Assembly (NCBI GenBank): GCA_017861095.1
Contig: JAGFXI010000053.1
Coordinates: 1-12,969 of the forward strand
Direction: 5' to 3'
Origin: Deltaproteobacteria bacterium
GTDB taxonomy: Bacteria; Desulfobacterota; Syntrophobacteria; BM002
Length of the DNA stretch: 12,969 nt
A model generated the notes under the pieces. It was not told the origin of the DNA, ran no database searches, and saw only the letters and a program-made list of their open reading frames with translations. Position numbers and translations under genes: made by a program. Of this stretch, positions 1 to 6,466 are shown one piece after another; within the stretch, counting starts at the first letter, position 1; every line of letters begins with the position of its first letter.

Positions 1-170
1 AAGAACAGGGTGCGGTCGCCTTTGGTATCGATGGTCACCATCTTACCGCGAACCGCCTCGGACATTGCCTGGTGAATGTAGAGCAGGTTTGTCGTCTTTC
101 CGCCCCGTCCCGGACCATAGTAGACGATCTTACACTGGACTTCGTTCTTGCTTAAATCGATGAAAGACAC
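1..170 (-). CDS. mglA: MglA-like small Ras-family GTPase, N-terminal part (cut by window edge)
   Basis: Only the first 56 codons are in the window. The translation begins V/M-SFIDLSKNEVQCKIVYYG and continues with PGRGGKTTNLLYIHQAM. The P-loop (G1) is GPGRGGKT, the glycine-rich form typical of MglA; the strand and loop before it (KIVYYGPG) also match that family. MglA is a cytoplasmic GTPase that sets cell polarity in gliding or twitching bacteria and is switched off by the Roadblock protein MglB. The start is GTG at 170, two bases after the mglB stop (TAAGAGTG), with GGGGAG about 10 bases upstream inside the end of mglB. This implies translational coupling. The switch regions and the other nucleotide motifs lie beyond the edge, so catalytic competence cannot be judged. 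The family call is confident; a polarity role in this organism is inference. Confidence 0.9.
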   Translation of the reverse strand, partial: MSFIDLSKNEVQCKIVYYGPGRGGKTTNLLYIHQAMSEAVRGKMVTIDTKGDRTLF

Positions 171-172
171 TC

Positions 173-568
173 TTACTGCTCCCCACCAAGAATGGGTAAG
201 AGATCCTCAGTAACTTTCACGGTCTTAAGACGAATTACCCCAAGCGAGACATCTTTGCCGAACAGCGTAATCAGAATGAAACCTCTGCCGACTTTAGTAA
301 AGTGAATGTTCTCGTTCTTTCCTTTATGAAAAAGGAGGGCAAAATCATCTTCGCCTATCAGCTTTGCAATTTCGGCGGTCGCACCAAAGTTGGCAGCAGA
401 CAGCGCTGCAAGCGCCACCACATCAAGATTGGCTGGATCACCTCGATTTACGATCAGATTCCCGGAGCGATCCACCAGGAGGACACAATCAGCACCAGCT
501 CTGAGCAAATCTTCATCGAGGATGGCGATGATACTGTTGATGGCTTCTTTGGAAAGTACCAGATCCAT
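173..568 (-). CDS. mglB: MglB-like Roadblock/LC7 domain protein
   Basis: A 131-residue protein that is essentially one Roadblock/LC7 domain. It has an N-terminal helix (KEAINSIIAILDEDLLRAGA), then CVLLVDRSGNLIVNRGDP, the middle helix with ALAALSAANFGATAEIAKLIG, and a strand pair ending GRGFILITLFGKDVSLGVIRL. The length and the pattern 'VLLVDRSGNLI ... ALSAANFGAT' fit the MglB / GTPase-activating Roadblock group. Such proteins dimerise and act on an MglA partner, and the next gene, two bases away, encodes one. ATG at 568 is preferred because GGGG lies five bases before it; a GTG two codons upstream (574) is possible but overlaps that site. A sigma70-like promoter is visible about 90 bases upstream. 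Assignment to MglB rather than a general Roadblock protein rests mainly on the MglA neighbour. Confidence 0.88.
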   Translation of the reverse strand: MDLVLSKEAINSIIAILDEDLLRAGADCVLLVDRSGNLIVNRGDPANLDVVALAALSAANFGATAEIAKLIGEDDFALLFHKGKNENIHFTKVGRGFILITLFGKDVSLGVIRLKTVKVTEDLLPILGGEQ

Positions 569-658
569 AAACACCCCGTCTCGCAGAGTCCCAGCCTACC
601 ACAGGGGAGCAATTTAGAGGTATGCTTCTAATTTCGCTGATAAATTCCGCCAGGGTCT

Positions 659-688
659 TGTATAGCAGCATTGGTACAAAAATGCAAA
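659..688 (-). promoter_or_regulatory. Candidate sigma70 promoter for mglBA
   Basis: On the minus strand, TTTGCA (688-683) is followed by an 18-base spacer and TATACA (664-659). An A/T-rich stretch with seven A residues lies just upstream and could act as an UP element. This is the only A/T-rich patch in the gap and sits about 90 bases before mglB. The match to consensus is moderate and the site is inferred. Confidence 0.45.
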
Positions 689-1044
689 CATTTTTTTAAT
701 AATCACGCAGCCCTGCAGAAACTCAAGCACGAGTACACTGCGATATCACCCGGTACCCGACCATTGTCGGTTGCAGCAATGTACCTGCAGCATATTACCG
801 CGGGGAGCCTGTGTGTATCACGTGGCGCCCCCTGGTCGGGAAGGTGCCTTCCCGCCCAAGACGGCCCCGACCCTGGCTCGACGCTCGTGCCCATTAGTCC
901 AGCACTTGCCCGGTGTCCCATGCAACTCCCGTGCCTCAAGAAGGTTCCAACCGGTGGAAAAGTGGAGCTGCCGCAGTTTGTCGGACAGCCTCCGCCAGCC
1001 CTCCTGGGCGCGGCAGGAGCTCGCAGCGTGTTTTCAACAGCCTG
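689..1044. other. Intergenic stretch between the MerR gene and the mglBA promoter, no gene seen
   Basis: About 350 bases with no convincing coding frame: the short open frames on both strands lack recognisable domains and ribosome binding sites. It contains a perfect palindrome, cgggaaggtgccttcccg (837-854). A competing pairing of ggtcggg (834-840) with cccgacc (866-872) is possible. A second hairpin lies at 1001-1019 (ctcctg / caggag). None is followed by a T-run on the minus strand, so these are not standard intrinsic terminators. I searched for a tRNA here, because one sometimes follows this operon, and found no complete TPsiC arm or cloverleaf. Confidence 0.5.
978..992 (+). repeat. 15-bp IS-end-like repeat (copy 1)
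   Basis: ttgtcggacagcctc here is the exact reverse complement of 10584-10598 (gaggctgtccgacaa). The string GAGGCTGTCC followed by an A-rich end resembles the terminal inverted repeats of several IS families. Both copies are intergenic. No transposase gene is nearby, so this is at most a relic. Confidence 0.4.
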
Positions 1045-1323
1045 CTACTCCAGGAGTCGGCGGAGGGCGACGAGTTCGTCGCGAATGGAGTCAATCGTCT
1101 CAAGCTCGTCGGCTTCGGCGCCCCGCAAGGCGGCAAGCTTCTTTCGGGCTCCAGCGATCGTGTAGTGTTCCTGGTAGAGGAGGGCCTTGATTTGTAGCAG
1201 TATGACGATGTCGCTGCGGCGGTATAGCCTCTGGTTGGCTGGCGTCCGAAGCGGTCGAACCACGGAGAACTCGCGCTCCCAGTAACGAAGAACGTGGGTG
1301 GGAACGCCAACAATTCGGCTCAC
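1045..1323 (-). CDS. MerR-family transcriptional regulator, apparently 5'-truncated
   Basis: The frame encodes a MerR-type winged helix-turn-helix: EVSRIVGVPTHVLRYWEREF (recognition helix region), then NQRLYRRSDIVILLQIKALL and YTIAGARKKLAAL, ending in a short charged helix. MerR genes of about 100-130 residues commonly follow pheT in Deltaproteobacteria-like genomes; their target is generally unknown. The only usable start in frame is GTG at 1323, which falls inside the first HTH helix. The homology clearly begins earlier: PDKRFFRIAEV is encoded in frame from about 1353 and is preceded by a TGA (1365-1363) with no ATG, GTG or TTG between. No Shine-Dalgarno sequence precedes 1323. The gene therefore seems to have lost its own start, at the same place where pheT loses its normal end. 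It may be a pseudogene, part of a frameshifted fusion, or an assembly artefact. There is no effector domain, so ligand and promoter targets cannot be predicted. Confidence 0.75.
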   Translation of the reverse strand: MSRIVGVPTHVLRYWEREFSVVRPLRTPANQRLYRRSDIVILLQIKALLYQEHYTIAGARKKLAALRGAEADELETIDSIRDELVALRRLLE

Positions 1324-3727
1324 CTCGGCGATTCTGAAGAACCGTTTGTCCGGGCTTCCCGGTCACGCGCGCGTGAATCTCATTTACCTCCTCGTCGGTG
1401 AGGCTTCGCTCGGGAGACCGATAGGTGATACGGAAGGCCAGACTCTTCCTCCCGGCCCCCACCTGACTCCCTCGGTAACAATCAAAGAGGGTGACCGACT
1501 CGGCATGCTCGGGCCGTTGCTCCGCAAGGAAATCCAGCACCCTCTGAGTCGGGAGATCTTCGGGGACCACGATGGCAAGATCGCGGTTAACCTCGGGGAA
1601 GCGGGGGAGGGTCCGGAATGTTTTCCGTTCGGTGGCCTTTTCCTCGAGAAGATCAAAATCCATATCGAAGAGAAAAGCGGGCCCGTTGACCTCGAAGGCC
1701 TCGAGCACCTCAGGGCGCACCTCACCGAGCACACCCAGCTTGGCGCCGGCTAAGTGAATTTCGGCTGCCGCCTCGGGTCGCAGGAAGGGAACGGCTGATG
1801 TCTGGCTCCAACGGGATCCCGAGATTCCGATTCGGCCCATAAGGGCTTCCACCACACCCTTGAGGTCAAAGAAATCAACGGCCTCGGCAGGCTCGTTCCA
1901 TGAGGCCGGCCGCCGCGTGCCGGCGAGGAGCCCGCAGAGGTTGAACCGTTCTTCCGGGAGCTCCTCACTGCCGCGGGGGAAGAACACCTTGCTCAGCTCG
2001 CAGAGCCTCAAGTTTAGCTTCCGCTGCCGCTGGTTTCTTGCGGCCGTCTCCAGCATGCTGGGGATCAACGAGGTTCGTAGCACTGCCTGCTCTTCGGTCA
2101 GGGGATTCCGGATGGGCAACGAATGGAACCGTCGGTCGTTCGGGAGGATGCCGAGCCTTTCCGTGGCTTGCCGGCTGATGAAGGAGAAGGAAATGGTCTC
2201 AGAGAAACCGAGTCCGACGAGGGTCTCCTTGGCTAGTTCGCGAAAAGTCTGGGTTCGCGCCGGTTTGGCCGCCATGACCAGGGCGGAGGGGAGGGTGCTC
2301 GGGATATGGTCGAACCCCGCGAGCCGTGCCACCTCCTCCATGAGGTCCACCTCGCGGCTCAGGTCGGACCGAAAGGGCGGAGCAACGACCTCCAGAGAGT
2401 CGTCATCAATGGTACGAACCCGGAGATGGATAGACCTCAGGAGTCGACAGATCTCGGTCCGCGACAGGGCGAGGCCGAGGAACCGGACGCACCTGGAAAC
2501 TCGGAGCCGGATGGGCTGTTGCCGGACAAGGGTGGGGTAGACATCGAGGCGCCCGCTGGCGAGCTCTCCCTTTCCCAACTCCACCATGAGCTGGGCGGCA
2601 CGGTCGAGGGCCCTGATCACGCCCTCAGGATCCACGCCCCGCTCGAAGCGGTAGGAGGACTCGGAGACGAGACCGAGGCCCTTGGCGGTTCTGCGGATGC
2701 CGATCGGCTGGAAGTAAGCGCTTTCGATGAGGACGTTGGTGGTTTCAGACGTGATTTCCGAGTTTAGCCCGCCCATGATACCGGCGAGGGCCACGCCCCG
2801 GGCGGCGTCGCAGATGAGGAGCATATCTCCCCGCAGCGTGTGATTTTCGCCATCCAGAGTGGTGAAGGACTCGCCGGGCCGGGCCCGCCGCACCACGATC
2901 CGGTGGCCTTCCAGGCGGTCGTAATCGAAGGCGTGGAGGGGCTGGCCCTGCTCGAGCATGACGAGATTTGTCACGTCCACGATATTATTGATGGCCCTGA
3001 TCCCGTGAGCCTGCAGACGTTGCCGGAGCCAGAGCGGCGAGGGTCCGATCTTCACGTTTCCAACCACCCGGGCGGCGTAGCGCGGGCAGAGGTCGGGGTC
3101 TTGGATGATCACCGAGGCCAGGGACTCCACCGGAGGCCCCGTTTCCTGAAGGACGATCTCCGGAGGTGTCCATGGCGCCGCGAAGAGGGCCGATACCTCG
3201 CGGGCGATCCCCAAGACGCTCAGACAGTCACCGCGATTGGGCGTGATGCTGACCTCGAGGATCTGATCCGCGAGGTCCAGCGCCTCCACCAGGGGCGTTC
3301 CAGGGCTTAGTCCGGCCGGGAGATTCATGATGGCGCCCGCATCGTCGCCAAGGCCAAGTTCCGCCTCAGAGCAGAGAACCCCCTCCGAGAAGACACCACG
3401 GACCTCTGCGGTGCGGATCTCGGTCCCGTCAGCGAGACGGGCACCTTCAAGGGCCAGTGGCGCTGTTTGACCTGGGGCAACGTTAGGCGCACCGCAGACC
3501 ACCCGGTACGTTCGGTTTCCTCCCTCGACCTCACAAATTTGGAGATTGGCCGCTCCCGGATGGGGAGAGATACCGAGGATTCGGCCTACTACCACTCGCG
3601 ATAGGCCCATGTTCCGGCCGCTCAAGGCCTCGACCTCGAGACCGGCCATGGTGAGGCGGCTCGCTATCTCTTCTGCAGATGCATCGCATCGAACATAGGT
3701 TCGCAGCCACTTGAGACTAACCAGCAT
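1100..3727 (-). CDS. pheT: Phenylalanine-tRNA ligase beta subunit, with aberrant C-terminal read-through
   Basis: Beta subunit of the alpha2beta2 PheRS that charges tRNA-Phe; cytoplasmic partner of PheS. Domains in order: N-terminal B1 with an EMAP/tRNA-binding fold (about residues 45-150), B3/B4 editing region (about 210-380, with NNIVDVTNLVMLEQGQPLHA and ESSYRFERGVDP), B5 (about 405-475, SDLSREVDLMEEVARLAGFD), a synthetase-like core, and the FDX-ACB anticodon-binding domain from about 697 (LPRFPEVNRDLAIVVPEDLP). The family is usually about 790-810 residues. Here recognisable homology stops at residue 791 (EIHARVTGK, near base 1355), a few residues before the expected end. The frame then runs another 84 codons across the MerR gene in the wrong frame, giving 875 residues of which the tail looks meaningless. 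Start ATG at 3727 with GGAG ten bases upstream; MLVSLKWL is a standard PheT N-terminus. The pheS-pheT gap is 162 bases. Confidence 0.93.
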   Translation of the reverse strand: MLVSLKWLRTYVRCDASAEEIASRLTMAGLEVEALSGRNMGLSRVVVGRILGISPHPGAANLQICEVEGGNRTYRVVCGAPNVAPGQTAPLALEGARLADGTEIRTAEVRGVFSEGVLCSEAELGLGDDAGAIMNLPAGLSPGTPLVEALDLADQILEVSITPNRGDCLSVLGIAREVSALFAAPWTPPEIVLQETGPPVESLASVIIQDPDLCPRYAARVVGNVKIGPSPLWLRQRLQAHGIRAINNIVDVTNLVMLEQGQPLHAFDYDRLEGHRIVVRRARPGESFTTLDGENHTLRGDMLLICDAARGVALAGIMGGLNSEITSETTNVLIESAYFQPIGIRRTAKGLGLVSESSYRFERGVDPEGVIRALDRAAQLMVELGKGELASGRLDVYPTLVRQQPIRLRVSRCVRFLGLALSRTEICRLLRSIHLRVRTIDDDSLEVVAPPFRSDLSREVDLMEEVARLAGFDHIPSTLPSALVMAAKPARTQTFRELAKETLVGLGFSETISFSFISRQATERLGILPNDRRFHSLPIRNPLTEEQAVLRTSLIPSMLETAARNQRQRKLNLRLCELSKVFFPRGSEELPEERFNLCGLLAGTRRPASWNEPAEAVDFFDLKGVVEALMGRIGISGSRWSQTSAVPFLRPEAAAEIHLAGAKLGVLGEVRPEVLEAFEVNGPAFLFDMDFDLLEEKATERKTFRTLPRFPEVNRDLAIVVPEDLPTQRVLDFLAEQRPEHAESVTLFDCYRGSQVGAGRKSLAFRITYRSPERSLTDEEVNEIHARVTGKPGQTVLQNRRGEPNCWRSHPRSSLLGARVLRGSTASDASQPEAIPPQRHRHTATNQGPPLPGTLHDRWSPKEACRLAGRRSRRA

Positions 3728-3889
3728 GGCAGATCCGCTCCGATGAAGAGCCCACGGGCCTCCTCAGGGGGTGAAAAGGGCCGGCCTGCCGCGACCACGT
3801 CTCGGCGTAGCCTTGTTGAGCGGGTCACCCCGTCTTGCTTGACATGCAGCAGCCCTTGCCTGACGAGGAGGCGGATGAGAGGGTTCGGG

Positions 3890-4894
3890 CTAGAACTGCT
3901 CCAAGAACCTGAGGTCGTTCTCAAAGAAAAGGCGGAGGTCGTTGATCCCGAACTTGAGCATGGCGATCCGTTCCACGCCCATGCCAAAGGCAAAGCCCGT
4001 CACCTCGTGCGCGTCGTACCCAACCATCTTGAACACTTCCGGGTCCACCATACCCGAGCCCAGGATCTCGAGCCAGCCGGTCTCCTTGCAGACCCGGCAA
4101 CCTCCGCCGCCGCACATGACGCACTGGATGTCCACCTCGGCACTGGGCTCGGTGAAAGGGAAGAAGCTGGGCCGAAACCGGAGACCCACCTTCGGACCGA
4201 ACATCTGGTGCACGAAGACCGCCAGGATGCCCTTGAGGTCGCCGAAGGAGACGTCCTTGTCGACCATCAGCCCCTCGACTTGGTGAAACATGGGGCTATG
4301 GGTGATGTCGGAATCACGGCGGTACACCTTGCCGGGGGCGATGATACGAACGGGAGGCTTCCGCTTCTCCATGACCCGAACCTGGATCGGCGAGGTATGA
4401 GTCCTGAGGAGGATGGAGTCGGAGATGTAGAAGGTGTCCTGCATGTCCCGAGCCGGGTGATCCTTGGGGATGTTGAGCGCTTCGAAGTTATAGTAGTCGA
4501 GCTCGACCTCAGGACCCTCCGCCACTTCAAATCCCAGGCGCTGGAAGATACTTGTGATTTCCGTGCTCACCTGGGTGATGGGATGGAGGCGGCCGAGTTG
4601 GGGCACCCTCCCCGGGAGGGTGATATCAACAGCCGGACCCTTGCGAGACGCCGAAGTGACGCGTTCTCTCGCCGTCTCGAAGGCGCCTTCGAGACGAGCA
4701 CGCGCCTCGTTGAGGACCTTACCGGCCTCAGGGCGCTCTTCAGCGCTCAGACCTCTCAAATCCTTGAAGAGCTGGGCGAGCTTCCCTTTGCGGCCCAGCA
4801 CCTCAAGGCGAAGCCGCTCCAGAGCGGAGAGGTCGGGTACCCGGCCAAGCTCCGCAAGGTAGCTCTCGAGGAGAGTATTGATCTCTTGCTTCAT
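3890..4894 (-). CDS. pheS: Phenylalanine-tRNA ligase alpha subunit
   Basis: Catalytic subunit of PheRS, a class II synthetase that activates phenylalanine with ATP. It has an N-terminal coiled-coil arm (about residues 1-85, with LGRKGKLAQLFKDLRGL), motif 1 around HPITQV, motif 2 in GKVYRRDSDITHSPMFHQVEG, the FRPSFFPFTEPSAEVD strand, and motif 3 GFAFGMGVERIAML. A C-x2-C-x4-C-x2-C cluster (CVMCGGGGCRVC) precedes GWLEILGSGMV; such a cluster is found in many bacterial PheS proteins and absent in E. coli, and it may bind zinc. I prefer ATG at 4894 (334 residues), 26 bases after the rplT stop. A TTG at 4906 is in frame, but GAGG directly abuts it with no spacing, whereas GAGG is 12 bases from the ATG. 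No defects are seen. Confidence 0.96.
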   Translation of the reverse strand: MKQEINTLLESYLAELGRVPDLSALERLRLEVLGRKGKLAQLFKDLRGLSAEERPEAGKVLNEARARLEGAFETARERVTSASRKGPAVDITLPGRVPQLGRLHPITQVSTEITSIFQRLGFEVAEGPEVELDYYNFEALNIPKDHPARDMQDTFYISDSILLRTHTSPIQVRVMEKRKPPVRIIAPGKVYRRDSDITHSPMFHQVEGLMVDKDVSFGDLKGILAVFVHQMFGPKVGLRFRPSFFPFTEPSAEVDIQCVMCGGGGCRVCKETGWLEILGSGMVDPEVFKMVGYDAHEVTGFAFGMGVERIAMLKFGINDLRLFFENDLRFLEQF

Positions 4895-4920
4895 GCTGGA
4901 GGCCAACCTCGGCAGGGATA

Positions 4921-5274
4921 TCAGAGGTTCTGGCGGGCTGCTTCCGCGACCTTGGCGAAGCCCTGAGGATCTCGATAGGCGAGATCCGCAAGCACCTTGC
5001 GATCCAACTGAATTCCGGCCTTGGCGAGTCCGTTCATGAAACGGCTATACGACAGCCCGTGGGTCCGAGCTGCAGCGTTGATGCGGGTGATCCAGAGGGA
5101 GCGGAATTGACGCTTCCGCTGCCGGCGATCACGATACGCGTACCTCAGGGCCCTCTCCACCGTTGAACGGGCGGACCGCAACAGGTTACCGCGCGCTCCG
5201 CGGTAGCCCTTTGCCTCTTTCACGATCTTTTTCCGTCGCCTCCGGGAGGCGACTGCACCGGTAGCCCGTGCCAT
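4921..5274 (-). CDS. rplT: 50S ribosomal protein bL20
   Basis: A 117-residue, strongly basic protein matching bL20 along its length: N-terminal extension MARATGAVASRRRRKKIVKEAKGYRGARGN, then YAYRDRRQRKRQFRSLWITRINAAAR and the C-terminal globular part GLSYSRFMNGLAKAGIQLDRKVLADLA. bL20 binds 23S rRNA early in large-subunit assembly and in several bacteria represses its own operon by binding the mRNA. Start ATG at 5274 with AGAGG seven bases upstream. It lies between rpmI (153-base gap, unusually long) and pheS (26-base gap), the standard order for this cluster. Confidence 0.98.
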   Translation of the reverse strand: MARATGAVASRRRRKKIVKEAKGYRGARGNLLRSARSTVERALRYAYRDRRQRKRQFRSLWITRINAAARTHGLSYSRFMNGLAKAGIQLDRKVLADLAYRDPQGFAKVAEAARQNL

Positions 5275-5427
5275 GATGCACCTCTCGTTTTCCTGTGTCT
5301 ATCTCTGCCAGCCCTAAGAGCGATTACCGGAGTCGGTGCCGGACGCCTTTCGCCCCTAGCCGGGAGAGGTCTTGCCCCACGGCCCCGTCAGGGTCGCTCC
5401 AGACCCTTGAGGGGTGCGAGGAGTCCC
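5275..5427 (-). promoter_or_regulatory. Long rpmI-rplT spacer with hairpins, possible bL20 control region
   Basis: The spacer is 153 bases where a few tens are usual. On the minus strand it can form a GGGTC/GACCC hairpin (5391-5406) and has several further G/C-rich runs that could pair with it. bL20 regulates this operon through mRNA structures in E. coli and Bacillus. No conserved L20-leader motif could be recognised by eye, so the regulatory role is only a suggestion. Confidence 0.25.
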
Positions 5428-5625
5428 TCAGGAATAGGGGAGGAGCCGCCGAATCGCTTTCATATTTGTCCCGCCCACGGTTTCCGGCTTGCGCAGATTA
5501 CGTTTTCGTTTCGGCGATTTTTTCGTCAAGATGTGACTCTTTCCTGGCTTGAAGCATCGCGCCTTACCGGTGCCCGAAATCTTGAAACGCTTGGCTGCGC
5601 CGCGATTGCTCTTGAGTTTCGGCAT
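5428..5625 (-). CDS. rpmI: 50S ribosomal protein bL35
   Basis: A 65-residue basic protein with the bL35 signature: MPKLKSNRGAAKRFKISGTG, then KARCFKPGKSHILTKKSPKRKRNLRK and a short tail. The length is exactly typical. bL35 is a late-assembling component of the 50S subunit. Start ATG at 5625 with GGGGAGG four bases upstream, a strong ribosome binding site. It follows infC after a 182-base gap holding its own promoter candidate, so rpmI may be the first gene of a sub-operon rpmI-rplT-pheS-pheT. Confidence 0.97.
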   Translation of the reverse strand: MPKLKSNRGAAKRFKISGTGKARCFKPGKSHILTKKSPKRKRNLRKPETVGGTNMKAIRRLLPYS

Positions 5626-5667
5626 ACAACCTCCCCGCTGACTTCTCCCTATTGGAAGAAAAAATTT

Positions 5668-5696
5668 AAACTATTCCCACGCCCAGTGATTGTCAA
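5668..5696 (-). promoter_or_regulatory. Internal sigma70 promoter before rpmI
   Basis: On the minus strand a perfect -35 TTGACA (5696-5691) is followed by a 17-base spacer and TAGTTT (5673-5668), then a very A/T-rich run (AAATTTTTTCTTCC). The predicted start of transcription is about 30-40 bases before the rpmI ATG. The layout (TTGACA, 17 bases, TAGT..) is the same as that of the tRNA-Val promoter in this window, which supports the call. Confidence 0.6.
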
Positions 5697-5807
5697 GACC
5701 TTTTTGGCTGCCATACACCCGTGTGGTGCGAACTCGTCGGTCAGGAACGGACGGCTCGTGGTCGGACGCCTTCCTGCTGAAGCAGGGGGCGACGATGCGA
5801 GGTGTGC

Positions 5808-6317
5808 TCAGGAACGGGGCGTCAGCACCATCACCATATTGCGGCCTTCGAGTTTGGGCTGTTGCTCCACAACCCCAAGGTCTTCCGTGTCGACGACGAT
5901 GCGCTCGAGCACCTTCAGACCCAGCTCAGAATAGGTAATCTCTCGACCGCGGAACATGATGGTGACCTTAGCCTTGTTCTTTTCACTCAAGAAGCGTTTG
6001 ATATGGCGGAGTTTGAACTGATAGTCGTGCTCTTCTGTCTTGGGCCGAATCTTCACTTCTTTGACCTGGGTGACAGCCTGCTTCTTCTTGGCCTCCTGGG
6101 TCTTCTTGCTCTGTTGGTACTTGTACTTGCCGTAATCCATGATCCGGCAAACAGGAGGGGAGGCCTTCGGTGCCACCTCCACGAGGTCCAGTTTTTCCTC
6201 GCTGGCACGGGCAAGGGCGTCGGCGAGGGAGACGATCCCCAACTGGCTGCCATCAACACCGATGAGACGGACCTGGGGCGTCCTGATCTGTTCGTTGATG
6301 TTCACCTGCTTGATTAT
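5808..6317 (-). CDS. infC: Translation initiation factor IF-3, non-AUG start
   Basis: IF3 binds the 30S subunit, prevents premature 50S joining and checks start-codon fidelity. N-terminal domain: VNINEQIRTPQVRLIGVDG, then LGIVSLADALARASEEKLDLVEVAP and CRIMDYGKYKYQQSKK, with a lysine-rich linker. C-terminal domain: KEVKIRPKTEEHDYQFKLRHIKRFL, then KAKVTIMFRGREI and a tail ending EGRNMVMVLTPRS. Family homology starts right at IIKQVNINEQIR. An AGGAGG lies at 6331-6326, eight bases before ATA (6317) and eleven before ATC (6314). No ATG is in frame there; the next GTG (6305) is 20 bases from the SD, and a TTG at 6377 adds an unrelated N-terminus with no SD. Use of AUU/AUC/AUA is a known feature of infC that allows IF3 to repress its own translation. 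Predicted length 169 residues. Confidence 0.95.
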   Translation of the reverse strand: MIKQVNINEQIRTPQVRLIGVDGSQLGIVSLADALARASEEKLDLVEVAPKASPPVCRIMDYGKYKYQQSKKTQEAKKKQAVTQVKEVKIRPKTEEHDYQFKLRHIKRFLSEKNKAKVTIMFRGREITYSELGLKVLERIVVDTEDLGVVEQQPKLEGRNMVMVLTPRS

Positions 6318-6325
6318 GTTGCTTC

Positions 6326-6331
6326 CCTCCT
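6326..6331 (-). promoter_or_regulatory. Shine-Dalgarno AGGAGG that fixes the infC start
   Basis: A perfect AGGAGG on the minus strand, eight bases before ATA (6317) and eleven before ATC (6314). No ATG, GTG or TTG is in frame within the normal spacing. This site is the main evidence for the non-AUG start of infC. Confidence 0.85.
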
Positions 6332-6403
6332 TTCTCGTCCAGAGTTTCCACGTGTGCGTCAACCCCCGGAGCTGCAAATCTCACGCCTAACACACGCTAC
6401 TGA

Positions 6404-6426
6404 ACCGGCCCTGCATATTGGCCGGT
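6404..6426 (-). other. Hairpin in the thrS-infC spacer / infC leader
   Basis: accggcc (6404-6410) pairs with ggccggt (6420-6426), a 7-bp stem with a 9-base loop, in the 149-base gap between the thrS stop and the infC start. It is not followed by a T-run on the minus strand, so it does not look like a terminator. It could be a processing or mRNA-folding element of the infC leader. Function is unknown. Confidence 0.35.
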
Positions 6427-6466
6427 GATGCCGCCAGGGAGAGGGTAACGTGCTCCCCTCCAGGCG

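Noticed and set aside
632..1044. Possible tRNA gene downstream of the pheT/MerR unit
   Set aside because: No sequence with a proper TPsiC arm and acceptor pairing; a GGTTCCAAC near 943 lacks matching stems.
3743..4966. A 407-codon open frame on the plus strand
   Set aside because: It lies antisense to pheS with all its synthetase motifs; the plus translation has no recognisable domain and no good ribosome binding site.
6318..6377. N-terminal extension of IF3 from a TTG
   Set aside because: The added residues are unrelated to IF3, no SD precedes 6377, and AGGAGG lies inside the extension at the right distance for ATA/ATC.
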